DNA of 64,000 nt from Auanema rhodensis (GCA_964057225.1 OZ059895.1:19850688-19914687); one strand, 5' to 3'; counted from the first letter of the stretch, positions 21,406 through 35,900 are shown. Numbers and translations are program-made. Notes: generated from the sequence alone by a model not told the origin.

Positions 21406-23160
21406 TTTTCAAACGATCATAACTAATTTTTGTATTAAGCTTTTCTCAATGTAGTATAGTGCATTCGATGCGGATTTTTAAGCTGCGTCGATCTGTGTTA
21501 TCAGATTTGCGCTAGCTTGAAAATGCACCGAGATATCAACTGATATAAGTTCACACTTACATCCTCGATTTTCACCCTGAAGAATTAATTTTTTCGTTGA
21601 ATAACATTGTCCATCGTCTTTGCCTTGAAAGAAAGAATCTGAAAACATCTACTTTTTGCTAAATTATTTTGAAATTTTTCGAAAAAATTTTTGTCAAAAT
21701 GTTTTTGGAAGCAATGTTGAGTGTACATGGAAACTCAACATACACTAATGCATCATTTTTCAAACGATCATAACTAATTTTTGTATTGAGCGTTTCTCAA
21801 TGTAGTATAGTGCATTCGATGCGGATTTTTAAGCTGCGTCGATCTGTGTTATCAGATTTGCGCTAGCTTAAAAATGCACCGAGATATCAACTGATATATG
21901 TTCACACTTAGATCCTCGATTTTCACCCTGAAGAATTAATTTTTTCGTTGAATAACAATGTCCATCGTCTTTGCCTTGAAAGAAAGAATCTGAAAACATC
22001 TACTTTTTGCTAAATTATTTTGAAATTTTTCGAAAAAATTTTTGTCAAAATGTTTTTGGAAGCAATGTTGAGTGTACATGGAAACTCAACATACACTAAT
22101 GCATCATTTTTCAAACGATCATAACTAATTTTTGTATTGAGCGTTTCTCAATGTAGTATAGTGCATTCGATGCGGATTTTTAAGCTGCGTCGATCTGTGT
22201 TATCAGATTTGCGCTAGCTTAAAAATGCACCGAGATATCAACTGATATATGTTCACACTTAGATCCTCGATTTTCACCCTGAAGAATTAATTTTTTCGTT
22301 GAATAACAATGTCCATCGTCTTTGCCTTGAAAGAAAGAATCTGAAAACATCTACTTTTTGCTAAATTATTTTGAAATTTTTCGAAAAAATTTTTGTCAAA
22401 ATGTTTTTGGAAGCAATGTTGAGTGTACATGGAAACTCAACATACACTAATGCATCATTTTTCAAACGATCATAACTAATTTTTGTATTGAGCGTTTCTC
22501 AATGTAGTATAGTGCATTCGATGCGGTTTTTTAAGCTGCGTCGATCTGTGTTATCAGATTTGCGCTAGCTTAAAAATGCACCGAGATATCAACTGATATA
22601 TGTTCACACTTATATCCTCGATTTTCACCCTGAAGAATTAATTTTTTTGTTGAATAACAATGTCCATCGTCTTTGCCTTGAAAGAAAGAATCTGAAAACC
22701 TCTACTTTTTGCTAAATTATTTTGAAATTTTTCGAAAAAATTTTTGTCAAAATGTTTTTGGAAGCAATGTTGAGTGTACATGGAAACTCAACATACACTA
22801 ATGCATCATTTTTCAAACGATCATAACTAATTTTTGTATTGAGCGTTTCTCAATGTAGTATAGTGCATTCGATGCGGATTTTTAAGCTGCGTCGATCTGT
22901 GTTATCAGATTTGCGCTAGCTTAAAAATGCACCGAGATATCAACTGATATATGTTCACACTTAGATCCTCGATTTTCACCCTGAAGAATTAATTTTTTCG
23001 TTGAATAACAATGTCCATCGTCTTTGCCTTGAAAGAAAGAATCTGAAAACATCTACTTTTTGCTAAATTATTTTGAAATTTTTCGAAAAAATTTTTGTCA
23101 AAATGTTTTTGGAAGCAATGTTGAGTGTACATGGAAACTCAACATACACTAATGCATCAT
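21406..23160. repeat. Monomers 62-66 (Q-like, then four S copies)
   Basis: Monomer 62 has AAGCTTTTC and CTTGAAAATG but keeps TTTTTAAGCT and the intact palindrome, so it is an intermediate of type Q. Monomers 63-66 are S copies. Number 65 departs with GCGGTTTTTT, TTATATCC, TTTTTTTGTTG and ACCTCTAC. Confidence 0.7.
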
Positions 23161-24563
23161 TTTGCAAACGATCATAACTAATTTCTGTATTGAGCGTTTC
23201 TCAATGTAGTATAGTGCATTCGATGCGGATTTTTAAGCTGCGTCGATCTGTGTTATCAGATTTGCGCTAGCTTAAAAATGCACCGAGATATCAACTGATA
23301 TAAGTTCACACTTATATCCTCGATTTTCACCCTGAAGAATTAATTTTTTCGTTGAATAACATTGTCCATCGTTTTTGCCTTGAAAAAAGGAATCTAAAAA
23401 CATCTACTTTTTGCAAAATTATTTTGAAATTTTTCGAAAAAATTTTTGTCAAAATGTTTTTGGAAGCAATGTTGAGTGTACATGGAAACTCAACATACAC
23501 TAATGCATCATTTTTCAAACGATCATAACTAATTTTTGTATTAAGCTTTTCTCAATGTAGTGTAGTGCATTCGATGCGGATTTTTGAGCTGCGTCGATCT
23601 GTGTTATCAGATTTGCGCTAGCTTGAAAATGCACCGAGATATCAACTGATATAAGTTCACACTTACATCCTCGATTTTCACCCTGAAGAATTAATTTTTT
23701 CGTTGAATAACATTGTCCATCGTCTTTGCCTTGAAAGAAAGAATCTGAAAACATCTACTTTTTGCTAATATATTTTGAAATTTTTGAAAAAATTTTCGTC
23801 AAAATGTTTTTGGAAGCAATGTTGAGTGTACATGGAAACTCAACATACACTAATGCATCATTTTTCAAACGATCATAACTAATTTTTGTATTGAGCGTTT
23901 CTCAATGTAGTATAGTGCATTCGATGCGGATTTTTAAGCTGCGTCGATCTGTGTTATCAGATTTGCGCTAGCTTAAAAATGCACCGAGATATCAACTGAT
24001 ATAAGTTAACACTTATATCCTCGATTTTCACCCTGAAGAATTAATTTTTTTGTTGAATAACATTGTCCATCGTCTTTGCCTTGAAAGAAAGAATCTGAAA
24101 ACATCTACTTTTTGCTAAATTATTTTGAAATTTTTCGAAAAAATTTTTGTCAAAATGTTTTTGGAAGCAATGTTGAGTGTACATGGAAACTCAACATACA
24201 CTAATGCATCATTTTTCAAACGATCATAACTAATTTTTGTATTGAGCGTTTCTCAATGTAGTATAGTGCATTCGATGCGGATTTTTAAGCTGCGTCGATC
24301 TGTGTTATCAGATTTGCGCTAGCTTAAAAATGCACCGAGATATCAACTGATATATGTTCACACTTAGATCCTCGATTTTCACCCTGAAGAATTAATTTTT
24401 TCGTTGAATAACAATGTCCATCGTCTTTGCCTTGAAAGAAAGAATCTGAAAACATCTACTTTTTGCTAAATTATTTTGAAATTTTTCGAAAAAATTTTTG
24501 TCAAAATGTTTTTGGAAGCAATGTTGAGTGTACATGGAAACTCAACATACACTAATGCATCAT
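23161..24563. repeat. 1,403-bp tetramer P-Q-R-S, copy 1 (monomers 67-70)
   Basis: P (TTTTGCAAAC, TTTTTGCAAAA), Q (350 bp), R (GTTAAC, GAAAGAAAG) and S (GATATATG) follow in order. The string is repeated at once with a 1,403-bp offset. Confidence 0.87.
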
Positions 24564-25966
24564 TTTGCAAACGATCATAACTAATTTCTGTATTGAGCGT
24601 TTCTCAATGTAGTATAGTGCATTCGATGCGGATTTTTAAGCTGCGTCGATCTGTGTTATCAGATTTGCGCTAGCTTAAAAATGCACCGAGATATCAACTG
24701 ATATAAGTTCACACTTATATCCTCGATTTTCACCCTGAAGAATTAATTTTTTCGTTGAATAACATTGTCCATCGTTTTTGCCTTGAAAAAAGGAATCTAA
24801 AAACATCTACTTTTTGCAAAATTATTTTGAAATTTTTCGAAAAAATTTTTGTCAAAATGTTTTTGGAAGCAATGTTGAGTGTACATGGAAACTCAACATA
24901 CACTAATGCATCATTTTTCAAACGATCATAACTAATTTTTGTATTAAGCTTTTCTCAATGTAGTGTAGTGCATTCGATGCGGATTTTTGAGCTGCGTCGA
25001 TCTGTGTTATCAGATTTGCGCTAGCTTGAAAATGCACCGAGATATCAACTGATATAAGTTCACACTTACATCCTCGATTTTCACCCTGAAGAATTAATTT
25101 TTTCGTTGAATAACATTGTCCATCGTCTTTGCCTTGAAAGAAAGAATCTGAAAACATCTACTTTTTGCTAATATATTTTGAAATTTTTGAAAAAATTTTC
25201 GTCAAAATGTTTTTGGAAGCAATGTTGAGTGTACATGGAAACTCAACATACACTAATGCATCATTTTTCAAACGATCATAACTAATTTTTGTATTGAGCG
25301 TTTCTCAATGTAGTATAGTGCATTCGATGCGGATTTTTAAGCTGCGTCGATCTGTGTTATCAGATTTGCGCTAGCTTAAAAATGCACCGAGATATCAACT
25401 GATATAAGTTAACACTTATATCCTCGATTTTCACCCTGAAGAATTAATTTTTTTGTTGAATAACATTGTCCATCGTCTTTGCCTTGAAAGAAAGAATCTG
25501 AAAACATCTACTTTTTGCTAAATTATTTTGAAATTTTTCGAAAAAATTTTTGTCAAAATGTTTTTGGAAGCAATGTTGAGTGTACATGGAAACTCAACAT
25601 ACACTAATGCATCATTTTTCAAACGATCATAACTAATTTTTGTATTGAGCGTTTCTCAATGTAGTATAGTGCATTCGATGCGGATTTTTAAGCTGCGTCG
25701 ATCTGTGTTATCAGATTTGCGCTAGCTTAAAAATGCACCGAGATATCAACTGATATATGTTCACACTTAGATCCTCGATTTTCACCCTGAAGAATTAATT
25801 TTTTCGTTGAATAACAATGTCCATCGTCTTTGCCTTGAAAGAAAGAATCTGAAAACATCTACTTTTTGCTAAATTATTTTGAAATTTTTCGAAAAAATTT
25901 TTGTCAAAATGTTTTTGGAAGCAATGTTGAGTGTACATGGAAACTCAACATACACTAATGCATCAT
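24564..25966. repeat. 1,403-bp tetramer P-Q-R-S, copy 2 (monomers 71-74)
   Basis: No difference from copy 1 was noticed at the diagnostic sites. From within monomer 72 onward this copy also belongs to the block duplicated 7,364 bp downstream. Confidence 0.87.
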
Positions 25967-27368
25967 TTTGCAAACGATCATAACTAATTTCTGTATTGAG
26001 CGTTTCTCAATGTAGTATAGTGCATTCGATGCGGATTTTTAAGCTGCGTCGATCTGTGTTATCAGATTTGCGCTAGCTTAAAAATGCACCGAGATATCAA
26101 CTGATATAAGTTCACACTTATATCCTCGATTTTCACCCTGAAGAATTAATTTTTTCGTTGAATAACATTGTCCATCGTTTTTGCCTTGAAAAAAGGAATC
26201 TAAAAACATCTACTTTTTGCAAAATTATTTTGAAATTTTTCGAAAAAATTTTTGTCAAAATGTTTTTGGAAGCAATGTTGAGTGTACATGGAAACTCAAC
26301 ATACACTAATGCATCATTTTTCAAACGATCATAACTAATTTTTGTATTAAGCTTTTCTCAATTTAGTGTAGTGCATTCGATGCGGATTTTTGAGCTGCGT
26401 CGATCTGTGTTATCAGATTTGCGCTAGCTTGAAAATGCACCGAGATATCAACTGATATAAGTTCACACTTACATCCTCGATTTTCACCCTGAAGAATTAA
26501 TTTTTTCGTTGAATAACATTGTCCATCGTCTTTGCCTTGAAAGAAAGAATCTGAAAACATCTACTTTTTGCTAATATATTTTGAAATTTTTGAAAAAATT
26601 TTCGTCAAAATGTTTTTGGAAGCAATGTTGAGTGTACATGGAAACTCAACATACACTAATGCATCATTTTTCAAACGATCATAACTAATTTTTGTATTGA
26701 GCGTTTCTCAATGTAGTATAGTGCATTCGATGCGGATTTTTAAGCTGCGTCGATCTGTGTTATCAGATTTGCCCTAGCTTAAAAATGCACCGAGATATCA
26801 ACTGATATAAGTTAACACTTATATCCTCGATTTTCACCCTGAAGAATTAATTTTTTTGTTGAATAACATTGTCCATCGTCTTTGCCTTGAAAGAAAGAAT
26901 CTGAAAACATCTACTTTTTGCTAAATTATTTTGAAATTTTTCGAAAAAATTTTTGTCAAAATGTTTTTGGAAGCAATGTTGAGTGTACATGAAACTCAAC
27001 ATACACTAATGCATCATTTTTCAAACGATCATAACTAATTTTTGTATTGAGCGTTTCTCAATGTAGTATAGTGCATTCGATGCGGATTTTTAAGCTGCGT
27101 CGATCTGTGTTATCAGATTTGCGCTAGCTTAAAAATGCACCGAGATATCAACTGATATATGTTCACACTTAGATCCTCGATTTTCACCCTGAAGAATTAA
27201 TTTTTTCGTTGAATAACAATGTCCATCGTCTTTGCCTTGAAAGAAAGAATCTGAAAACATCTACTTTTTGCTAAATTATTTTGAAATTTTTCGAAAAAAT
27301 TTTTGTCAAAATGTTTTTGGAAGCAATGTTGAGTGTACATGGAAACTCAACATATACTAATGCATCAT
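25967..27368. repeat. 1,402-bp tetramer P-Q'-R-S, copy 3 (monomers 75-78)
   Basis: The order is as in the two preceding copies, but Q' has CAATTTAG. R has TTTGCCCTAG and the lost G in ACATGAAAC, and S ends AACATATACT. These rare changes recur together at 33331-34732. Confidence 0.85.
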
Positions 27369-28069
27369 TTTTCAAACGATCATAACTAATTTTTGTATTA
27401 AGCGTTTCTCAATGTAGTATAGTGCATTCGATGCGGATTTTTAAGCTGCGTCGATCTGTGTTTTCAGATTTGCGCTAGCTTAAAAATGCACCGAGATATC
27501 AACTGATATAAGTTAACACTTATATCCTCGATTTTCACCCTGAAGAATTAATTTTTTTGTTGAATAACATTGTCCATCGTCTTTGCCTTGAAAAAAGGAA
27601 TCTAAAAACATCTACTTTTTGCTAAATTATTTTGAAATTTTTCGAAAAAATTTTTGTCAAAATGTTTTTGGAAGCAATGTTGAGTGTACATGGAAACTCA
27701 ACATACACTAATGCATCATTTTTCAAACGATCATAACTAATTTTTGTATTGAGCGTTTCTCAATGAGTATAGTGCATTCGATGCGGATTTTTAAGCTGCG
27801 TCGATCTGTGTTATCAGATTTGCGCTAGCTTAAAAATGCACCGAGATATCAACTGATATATGTTCACACTTAGATCCTCGATTTTCACCCTGAAGAATTA
27901 ATTTTTTTGTTGAATAACATTGTCCATCGTCTTTGCCTTGAAAGAAAGAATCTGAAAACATCTACTTTTTGCAAAATTATTTTGAAATTTTTCGAAAAAA
28001 TTTTTGTCAAAATGTTTTTGGAAGCAATGTTGAGTGTACATGGAAACTCAACATACACTAATGCATCAT
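27369..28069. repeat. Monomers 79-80
   Basis: Monomer 79 is type W (TATTAAGCG, GTTTTCAG, GTTAAC, GGAATC). Monomer 80 has the rare CAATGAGTATAG deletion, a GATATATG head, and a TTTTTTTGTTG and TTTTTGCAAAA tail. The CAATGAG deletion is shared only with 35084. Confidence 0.75.
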
Positions 28070-29472
28070 TTTTCAAACGATCATAACTAATTTTTGTATT
28101 AAGCTTTTCTCAATTTAGTGTAGTGCATTCGATGCGGATTTTTGAGCTGCGTCGATCTGTGTTATCAGATTTGCGCTAGCTTGAAAATGCACCGAGATAT
28201 CAACTGATATAAGTTCACACTTACATCCTCGATTTTCACCCTGAAGAATTAATTTTTTCGTTGAATAACATTGTCCATCGTCTTTGCCTTGAAAGAAAGA
28301 ATCTGAAAACATCTACTTTTTGCTAATATATTTTGAAATTTTTGAAAAAATTTTCGTCAAAATGTTTTTGGAAGCAATGTTGAGTGTACATGGAAACTCA
28401 ACATACACTAATGCATCATTTTTCAAACGATCATAACTAATTTTTGTATTGAGCGTTTCTCAATGTAGTATAGTGCATTCGATGCGGATTTTTAAGCTGC
28501 GTCGATCTGTGTTATCAGATTTGCGCTAGCTTAAAAATGCACCGAGATATCAACTGATATATGTTCACACTTAGATCCTCGATTTTCACCCTGAAGAATT
28601 AATTTTTTCGTTGAATAACATTGTCCATCGTCTTTGCCTTGAAAGAAAGAATCTGAAAACATCTACTTTTTGCTAAATTATTTTGAAATTTTTCGAAAAA
28701 ATTTTTGTCAAAATGTTTTTGGAAGCAATGTTGAGTGTACATGGAAACTCAACATATACTAATGCATCATTTTTCAAACGATCATAACTAATTTTTGTAT
28801 TAAGCGTTTCTCAATGTAGTATAGTGCATTCGATGCGGATTTTTAAGCTGCGTCGATCTGTGTTTTCAGATTTGCGCTAGCTTAAAAATGCACCGAGATA
28901 TCAACTGATATAAGTTCACACTTACATCCTCGATTTTCACCCTGAAGAATTAATTTTTTCGTTGAATAACATTGTCCATCGTCTTTGCCTTGAAAGAAAG
29001 AATCTGAAAACATCTACTTTTTGCTAAATTATTTTGAAATTTTTCGAAAAAATTTTTGTCAAAATGTTTTTGGAAGCAATGTTGAGTGTACATGGAAACT
29101 CAACATATACTAATGCATCATTTTTCAAACGATCATAACTAATTTTTGTATTAAGCGTTTCTCAATGTAGTATAGTGCATTCGATGCGGATTTTTAAGCT
29201 GCGTCGATCTGTGTTTTCAGATTTGCGCTAGCTTAAAAATGCACCGAGATATCAACTGATATAAGTTAACACTTATATCCTCGATTTTCACCCTGAAGAA
29301 TTAATTTTTTTGTTGAATAACATTGTCCATCGTCTTTGCCTTGAAAAAAGGAATCTAAAAACATCTACTTTTTGCTAAATTATTTTGAAATTTTTCGAAA
29401 AAATTTTTGTCAAAATGTTTTTGGAAGCAATGTTGAGTGTACATGGAAACTCAACATACACTAATGCATCAT
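28070..29472. repeat. 1,403-bp tetramer Q'-S-V-W, copy 1 (monomers 81-84)
   Basis: Q' (CAATTTAG, 350 bp), S with AACATTG and AACATATACT, V (TTACATCC) and W (GTTAAC, GGAATC) occur in order and repeat at 29473. The length matches the P-Q-R-S tetramer, but the membership differs. Confidence 0.85.
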
Positions 29473-30875
29473 TTTTCAAACGATCATAACTAATTTTTGT
29501 ATTAAGCTTTTCTCAATTTAGTGTAGTGCATTCGATGCGGATTTTTGAGCTGCGTCGATCTGTGTTATCAGATTTGCGCTAGCTTGAAAATGCACCGAGA
29601 TATCAACTGATATAAGTTCACACTTACATCCTCGATTTTCACCCTGAAGAATTAATTTTTTCGTTGAATAACATTGTCCATCGTCTTTGCCTTGAAAGAA
29701 AGAATCTGAAAACATCTACTTTTTGCTAATATATTTTGAAATTTTTGAAAAAATTTTCGTCAAAATGTTTTTGGAAGCAATGTTGAGTGTACATGGAAAC
29801 TCAACATACACTAATGCATCATTTTTCAAACGATCATAACTAATTTTTGTATTGAGCGTTTCTCAATGTAGTATAGTGCATTCGATGCGGATTTTTAAGC
29901 TGCGTCGATCTGTGTTATCAGATTTGCGCTAGCTTAAAAATGCACCGAGATATCAACTGATATATGTTCACACTTAGATCCTCGATTTTCACCCTGAAGA
30001 ATTAATTTTTTCGTTGAATAACATTGTCCATCGTCTTTGCCTTGAAAGAAAGAATCTGAAAACATCTACTTTTTGCTAAATTATTTTGAAATTTTTCGAA
30101 AAAATTTTTGTCAAAATGTTTTTGGAAGCAATGTTGAGTGTACATGGAAACTCAACATATACTAATGCATCATTTTTCAAACGATCATAACTAATTTTTG
30201 TATTAAGCGTTTCTCAATGTAGTATAGTGCATTCGATGCGGATTTTTAAGCTGCGTCGATCTGTGTTTTCAGATTTGCGCTAGCTTAAAAATGCACCGAG
30301 ATATCAACTGATATAAGTTCACACTTACATCCTCGATTTTCACCCTGAAGAATTAATTTTTTCGTTGAATAACATTGTCCATCGTCTTTGCCTTGAAAGA
30401 AAGAATCTGAAAACATCTACTTTTTGCTAAATTATTTTGAAATTTTTCGAAAAAATTTTTGTCAAAATGTTTTTGGAAGCAATGTTGAGTGTACATGGAA
30501 ACTCAACATATACTAATGCATCATTTTTCAAACGATCATAACTAATTTTTGTATTAAGCGTTTCTCAATGTAGTATAGTGCATTCGATGCGGATTTTTAA
30601 GCTGCGTCGATCTGTGTTTTCAGATTTGCGCTAGCTTAAAAATGCACCGAGATATCAACTGATATAAGTTAACACTTATATCCTCGATTTTCACCCTGAA
30701 GAATTAATTTTTTTGTTGAATAACATTGTCCATCGTCTTTGCCTTGAAAAAAGGAATCTAAAAACATCTACTTTTTGCTAAATTATTTTGAAATTTTTCG
30801 AAAAAATTTTTGTCAAAATGTTTTTGGAAGCAATGTTGAGTGTACATGGAAACTCAACATACACTAATGCATCAT
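29473..30875. repeat. 1,403-bp tetramer Q'-S-V-W, copy 2 (monomers 85-88)
   Basis: This is a direct tandem copy of 28070-29472; no diagnostic difference was noticed. Confidence 0.85.
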
Positions 30876-31927
30876 TTTTCAAACGATCATAACTAATTTT
30901 TGTATTGAGCGTTTCTCAATGTAGTATAGTGCATTCGATGCGGATTTTTAAGCTGCGTCGATCTGTGTTATCAGATTTGCGCTAGCTTAAAAATGCACCG
31001 AGATATCAACTGATATATGTTCACACTTAGATCCTCGATTTTCACCCTGAAGAATTAATTTTTTCGTTGAATAACAATGTCCATCGTCTTTGCCTTGAAA
31101 GAAAGAATCTGAAAACATCTACTTTTTGCTAAATTATTTTGAAATTTTTCGAAAAAATTTTTGTCAAAATGTTTTTGGAAGCAATGTTGAGTGTACATGG
31201 AAACTCAACATATACTAATGCATCATTTTTCAAACGATCATAACTAATTTTTGTATTAAGCGTTTCTCAATGTAGTATAGTGCATTCGATGCGGATTTTT
31301 AAGCTGCGTCGATCTGTGTTTTCAGATTTGCGCTAGCTTAAAAATGCACCGAGATATCAACTGATATAAGTTCACACTTACATCCTCGATTTTCACCCTG
31401 AAGAATTAATTTTTTCGTTGAATAACGTTGTCCATCGTCTTTGCCTTGAAAGAAAGAATCTGAAAACATCTACTTTTTGCTAATATATTTTGAAATTTTT
31501 GAAAAAATTTTCGTCAAAATGTTTTTGGAAGCAATGTTGAGTGTACATGGAAACTCAACATACACTAATGCATCATTTTTCAAACGATCATAACTAATTT
31601 TTGTATTGAGCGTTTCTCAATGTAGTATAGTGCATTCGATGCGGATTTTTAAGCTGCGTCGATCTGTGTTATCAGATTTGCGCTAGCTTAAAAATGCACC
31701 GAGATATCAACTGATATAAGTTAACACTTATATCCTCGATTTTCACCCTGAAGAATTAATTTTTTTGTTGAATAACATTGTCCATCGTCTTTGCCTTGAA
31801 AAAAGGAATCTAAAAACATCTACTTTTTGCTAAATTATTTTGAAATTTTTCGAAAAAATTTTTGTCAAAATGTTTTTGGAAGCAATGTTGAGTGTACATG
31901 GAAACTCAACATACACTAATGCATCAT
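30876..31927. repeat. 1,052-bp trimer S - V/Q chimera - R, copy 1 (monomers 89-91)
   Basis: The middle monomer has a V head (TATTAAGCG, GTTTTCAG, TTACATCC) and a Q tail (ATATATT, C-less palindrome, TTTTCGTC). Monomer 90 also has a private AACGTTG, and R carries GGAATC. Confidence 0.8.
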
Positions 31928-32979
31928 TTTTCAAACGATCATAACTAATTTTTGTATTGAGCGTTTCTCAATGTAGTATAGTGCATTCGATGCGGATTTT
32001 TAAGCTGCGTCGATCTGTGTTATCAGATTTGCGCTAGCTTAAAAATGCACCGAGATATCAACTGATATATGTTCACACTTAGATCCTCGATTTTCACCCT
32101 GAAGAATTAATTTTTTCGTTGAATAACAATGTCCATCGTCTTTGCCTTGAAAGAAAGAATCTGAAAACATCTACTTTTTGCTAAATTATTTTGAAATTTT
32201 TCGAAAAAATTTTTGTCAAAATGTTTTTGGAAGCAATGTTGAGTGTACATGGAAACTCAACATATACTAATGCATCATTTTTCAAACGATCATAACTAAT
32301 TTTTGTATTAAGCGTTTCTCAATGTAGTATAGTGCATTCGATGCGGATTTTTAAGCTGCGTCGATCTGTGTTTTCAGATTTGCGCTAGCTTAAAAATGCA
32401 CCGAGATATCAACTGATATAAGTTCACACTTACATCCTCGATTTTCACCCTGAAGAATTAATTTTTTCGTTGAATAACATTGTCCATCGTCTTTGCCTTG
32501 AAAGAAAGAATCTGAAAACATCTACTTTTTGCTAATATATTTTGAAATTTTTGAAAAAATTTTCGTCAAAATGTTTTTGGAAGCAATGTTGAGTGTACAT
32601 GGAAACTCAACATACACTAATGCATCATTTTTCAAACGATCATAACTAATTTTTGTATTGAGCGTTTCTCAATGTAGTATAGTGCATTCGATGCGGATTT
32701 TTAAGCTGCGTCGATCTGTGTTATCAGATTTGCGCTAGCTTAAAAATGCACCGAGATATCAACTGATATAAGTTAACACTTATATCCTCGATTTTCACCC
32801 TGAAGAATTAATTTTTTTGTTGAATAACATTGTCCATCGTCTTTGCCTTGAAAGAAAGAATCTGAAAACATCTACTTTTTGCTAAATTATTTTGAAATTT
32901 TTCGAAAAAATTTTTGTCAAAATGTTTTTGGAAGCAATGTTGAGTGTACATGGAAACTCAACATACACTAATGCATCAT
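31928..32979. repeat. 1,052-bp trimer S - V/Q chimera - R, copy 2 (monomers 92-94)
   Basis: The order is the same as 30876-31927, but R carries GAAAGAAAG. The chimera body and everything after it match 24915 onward, which places the upstream breakpoint of the 7,364-bp-offset duplication inside monomer 93. Confidence 0.8.
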
Positions 32980-35900
32980 TTTTCAAACGATCATAACTAA
33001 TTTTTGTATTGAGCGTTTCTCAATGTAGTATAGTGCATTCGATGCGGATTTTTAAGCTGCGTCGATCTGTGTTATCAGATTTGCGCTAGCTTAAAAATGC
33101 ACCGAGATATCAACTGATATATGTTCACACTTAGATCCTCGATTTTCACCCTGAAGAATTAATTTTTTCGTTGAATAACAATGTCCATCGTCTTTGCCTT
33201 GAAAGAAAGAATCTGAAAACATCTACTTTTTGCTAAATTATTTTGAAATTTTTCGAAAAAATTTTTGTCAAAATGTTTTTGGAAGCAATGTTGAGTGTAC
33301 ATGGAAACTCAACATACACTAATGCATCATTTTGCAAACGATCATAACTAATTTCTGTATTGAGCGTTTCTCAATGTAGTATAGTGCATTCGATGCGGAT
33401 TTTTAAGCTGCGTCGATCTGTGTTATCAGATTTGCGCTAGCTTAAAAATGCACCGAGATATCAACTGATATAAGTTCACACTTATATCCTCGATTTTCAC
33501 CCTGAAGAATTAATTTTTTCGTTGAATAACATTGTCCATCGTTTTTGCCTTGAAAAAAGGAATCTAAAAACATCTACTTTTTGCAAAATTATTTTGAAAT
33601 TTTTCGAAAAAATTTTTGTCAAAATGTTTTTGGAAGCAATGTTGAGTGTACATGGAAACTCAACATACACTAATGCATCATTTTTCAAACGATCATAACT
33701 AATTTTTGTATTAAGCTTTTCTCAATTTAGTGTAGTGCATTCGATGCGGATTTTTGAGCTGCGTCGATCTGTGTTATCAGATTTGCGCTAGCTTGAAAAT
33801 GCACCGAGATATCAACTGATATAAGTTCACACTTACATCCTCGATTTTCACCCTGAAGAATTAATTTTTTCGTTGAATAACATTGTCCATCGTCTTTGCC
33901 TTGAAAGAAAGAATCTGAAAACATCTACTTTTTGCTAATATATTTTGAAATTTTTGAAAAAATTTTCGTCAAAATGTTTTTGGAAGCAATGTTGAGTGTA
34001 CATGGAAACTCAACATACACTAATGCATCATTTTTCAAACGATCATAACTAATTTTTGTATTGAGCGTTTCTCAATGTAGTATAGTGCATTCGATGCGGA
34101 TTTTTAAGCTGCGTCGATCTGTGTTATCAGATTTGCCCTAGCTTAAAAATGCACCGAGATATCAACTGATATAAGTTAACACTTATATCCTCGATTTTCA
34201 CCCTGAAGAATTAATTTTTTTGTTGAATAACATTGTCCATCGTCTTTGCCTTGAAAGAAAGAATCTGAAAACATCTACTTTTTGCTAAATTATTTTGAAA
34301 TTTTTCGAAAAAATTTTTGTCAAAATGTTTTTGGAAGCAATGTTGAGTGTACATGAAACTCAACATACACTAATGCATCATTTTTCAAACGATCATAACT
34401 AATTTTTGTATTGAGCGTTTCTCAATGTAGTATAGTGCATTCGATGCGGATTTTTAAGCTGCGTCGATCTGTGTTATCAGATTTGCGCTAGCTTAAAAAT
34501 GCACCGAGATATCAACTGATATATGTTCACACTTAGATCCTCGATTTTCACCCTGAAGAATTAATTTTTTCGTTGAATAACAATGTCCATCGTCTTTGCC
34601 TTGAAAGAAAGAATCTGAAAACATCTACTTTTTGCTAAATTATTTTGAAATTTTTCGAAAAAATTTTTGTCAAAATGTTTTTGGAAGCAATGTTGAGTGT
34701 ACATGGAAACTCAACATATACTAATGCATCATTTTTCAAACGATCATAACTAATTTTTGTATTAAGCGTTTCTCAATGTAGTATAGTGCATTCGATGCGG
34801 ATTTTTAAGCTGCGTCGATCTGTGTTTTCAGATTTGCGCTAGCTTAAAAATGCACCGAGATATCAACTGATATAAGTTAACACTTATATCCTCGATTTTC
34901 ACCCTGAAGAATTAATTTTTTTGTTGAATAACATTGTCCATCGTCTTTGCCTTGAAAAAAGGAATCTAAAAACATCTACTTTTTGCTAAATTATTTTGAA
35001 ATTTTTCGAAAAAATTTTTGTCAAAATGTTTTTGGAAGCAATGTTGAGTGTACATGGAAACTCAACATACACTAATGCATCATTTTTCAAACGATCATAA
35101 CTAATTTTTGTATTGAGCGTTTCTCAATGAGTATAGTGCATTCGATGCGGATTTTTAAGCTGCGTCGATCTGTGTTATCAGATTTGCGCTAGCTTAAAAA
35201 TGCACCGAGATATCAACTGATATATGTTCACACTTAGATCCTCGATTTTCACCCTGAAGAATTAATTTTTTTGTTGAATAACATTGTCCATCGTCTTTGC
35301 CTTGAAAGAAAGAATCTGAAAACATCTACTTTTTGCAAAATTATTTTGAAATTTTTCGAAAAAATTTTTGTCAAAATGTTTTTGGAAGCAATGTTGAGTG
35401 TACATGGAAACTCAACATACACTAATGCATCATTTTTCAAACGATCATAACTAATTTTTGTATTAAGCTTTTCTCAATTTAGTGTAGTGCATTCGATGCG
35501 GATTTTTGAGCTGCGTCGATCTGTGTTATCAGATTTGCGCTAGCTTGAAAATGCACCGAGATATCAACTGATATAAGTTCACACTTACATCCTCGATTTT
35601 CACCCTGAAGAATTAATTTTTTCGTTGAATAACATTGTCCATCGTCTTTGCCTTGAAAGAAAGAATCTGAAAACATCTACTTTTTGCTAATATATTTTGA
35701 AATTTTTGAAAAAATTTTCGTCAAAATGTTTTTGGAAGCAATGTTGAGTGTACATGGAAACTCAACATACACTAATGCATCATTTTTCAAACGATCATAA
35801 CTAATTTTTGTATTGAGCGTTTCTCAATGTAGTATAGTGCATTCGATGCGGATTTTTAAGCTGCGTCGATCTGTGTTATCAGATTTGCGCTAGCTTAAAA

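Larger units (their letters stand above)
25060..28925. repeat. About 3.8-kb block, copy 1 of a 7,364-bp-offset duplication
   Basis: From the body of monomer 72 to the head of monomer 83, every diagnostic site matches the block 7,364 bp downstream. Shared rare markers are CAATTTAG, TTTGCCCTAG with ACATGAAAC, AACATATACT after S, and CAATGAGTATAG. Edges are approximate because monomer similarity hides exact breakpoints. Confidence 0.8.
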
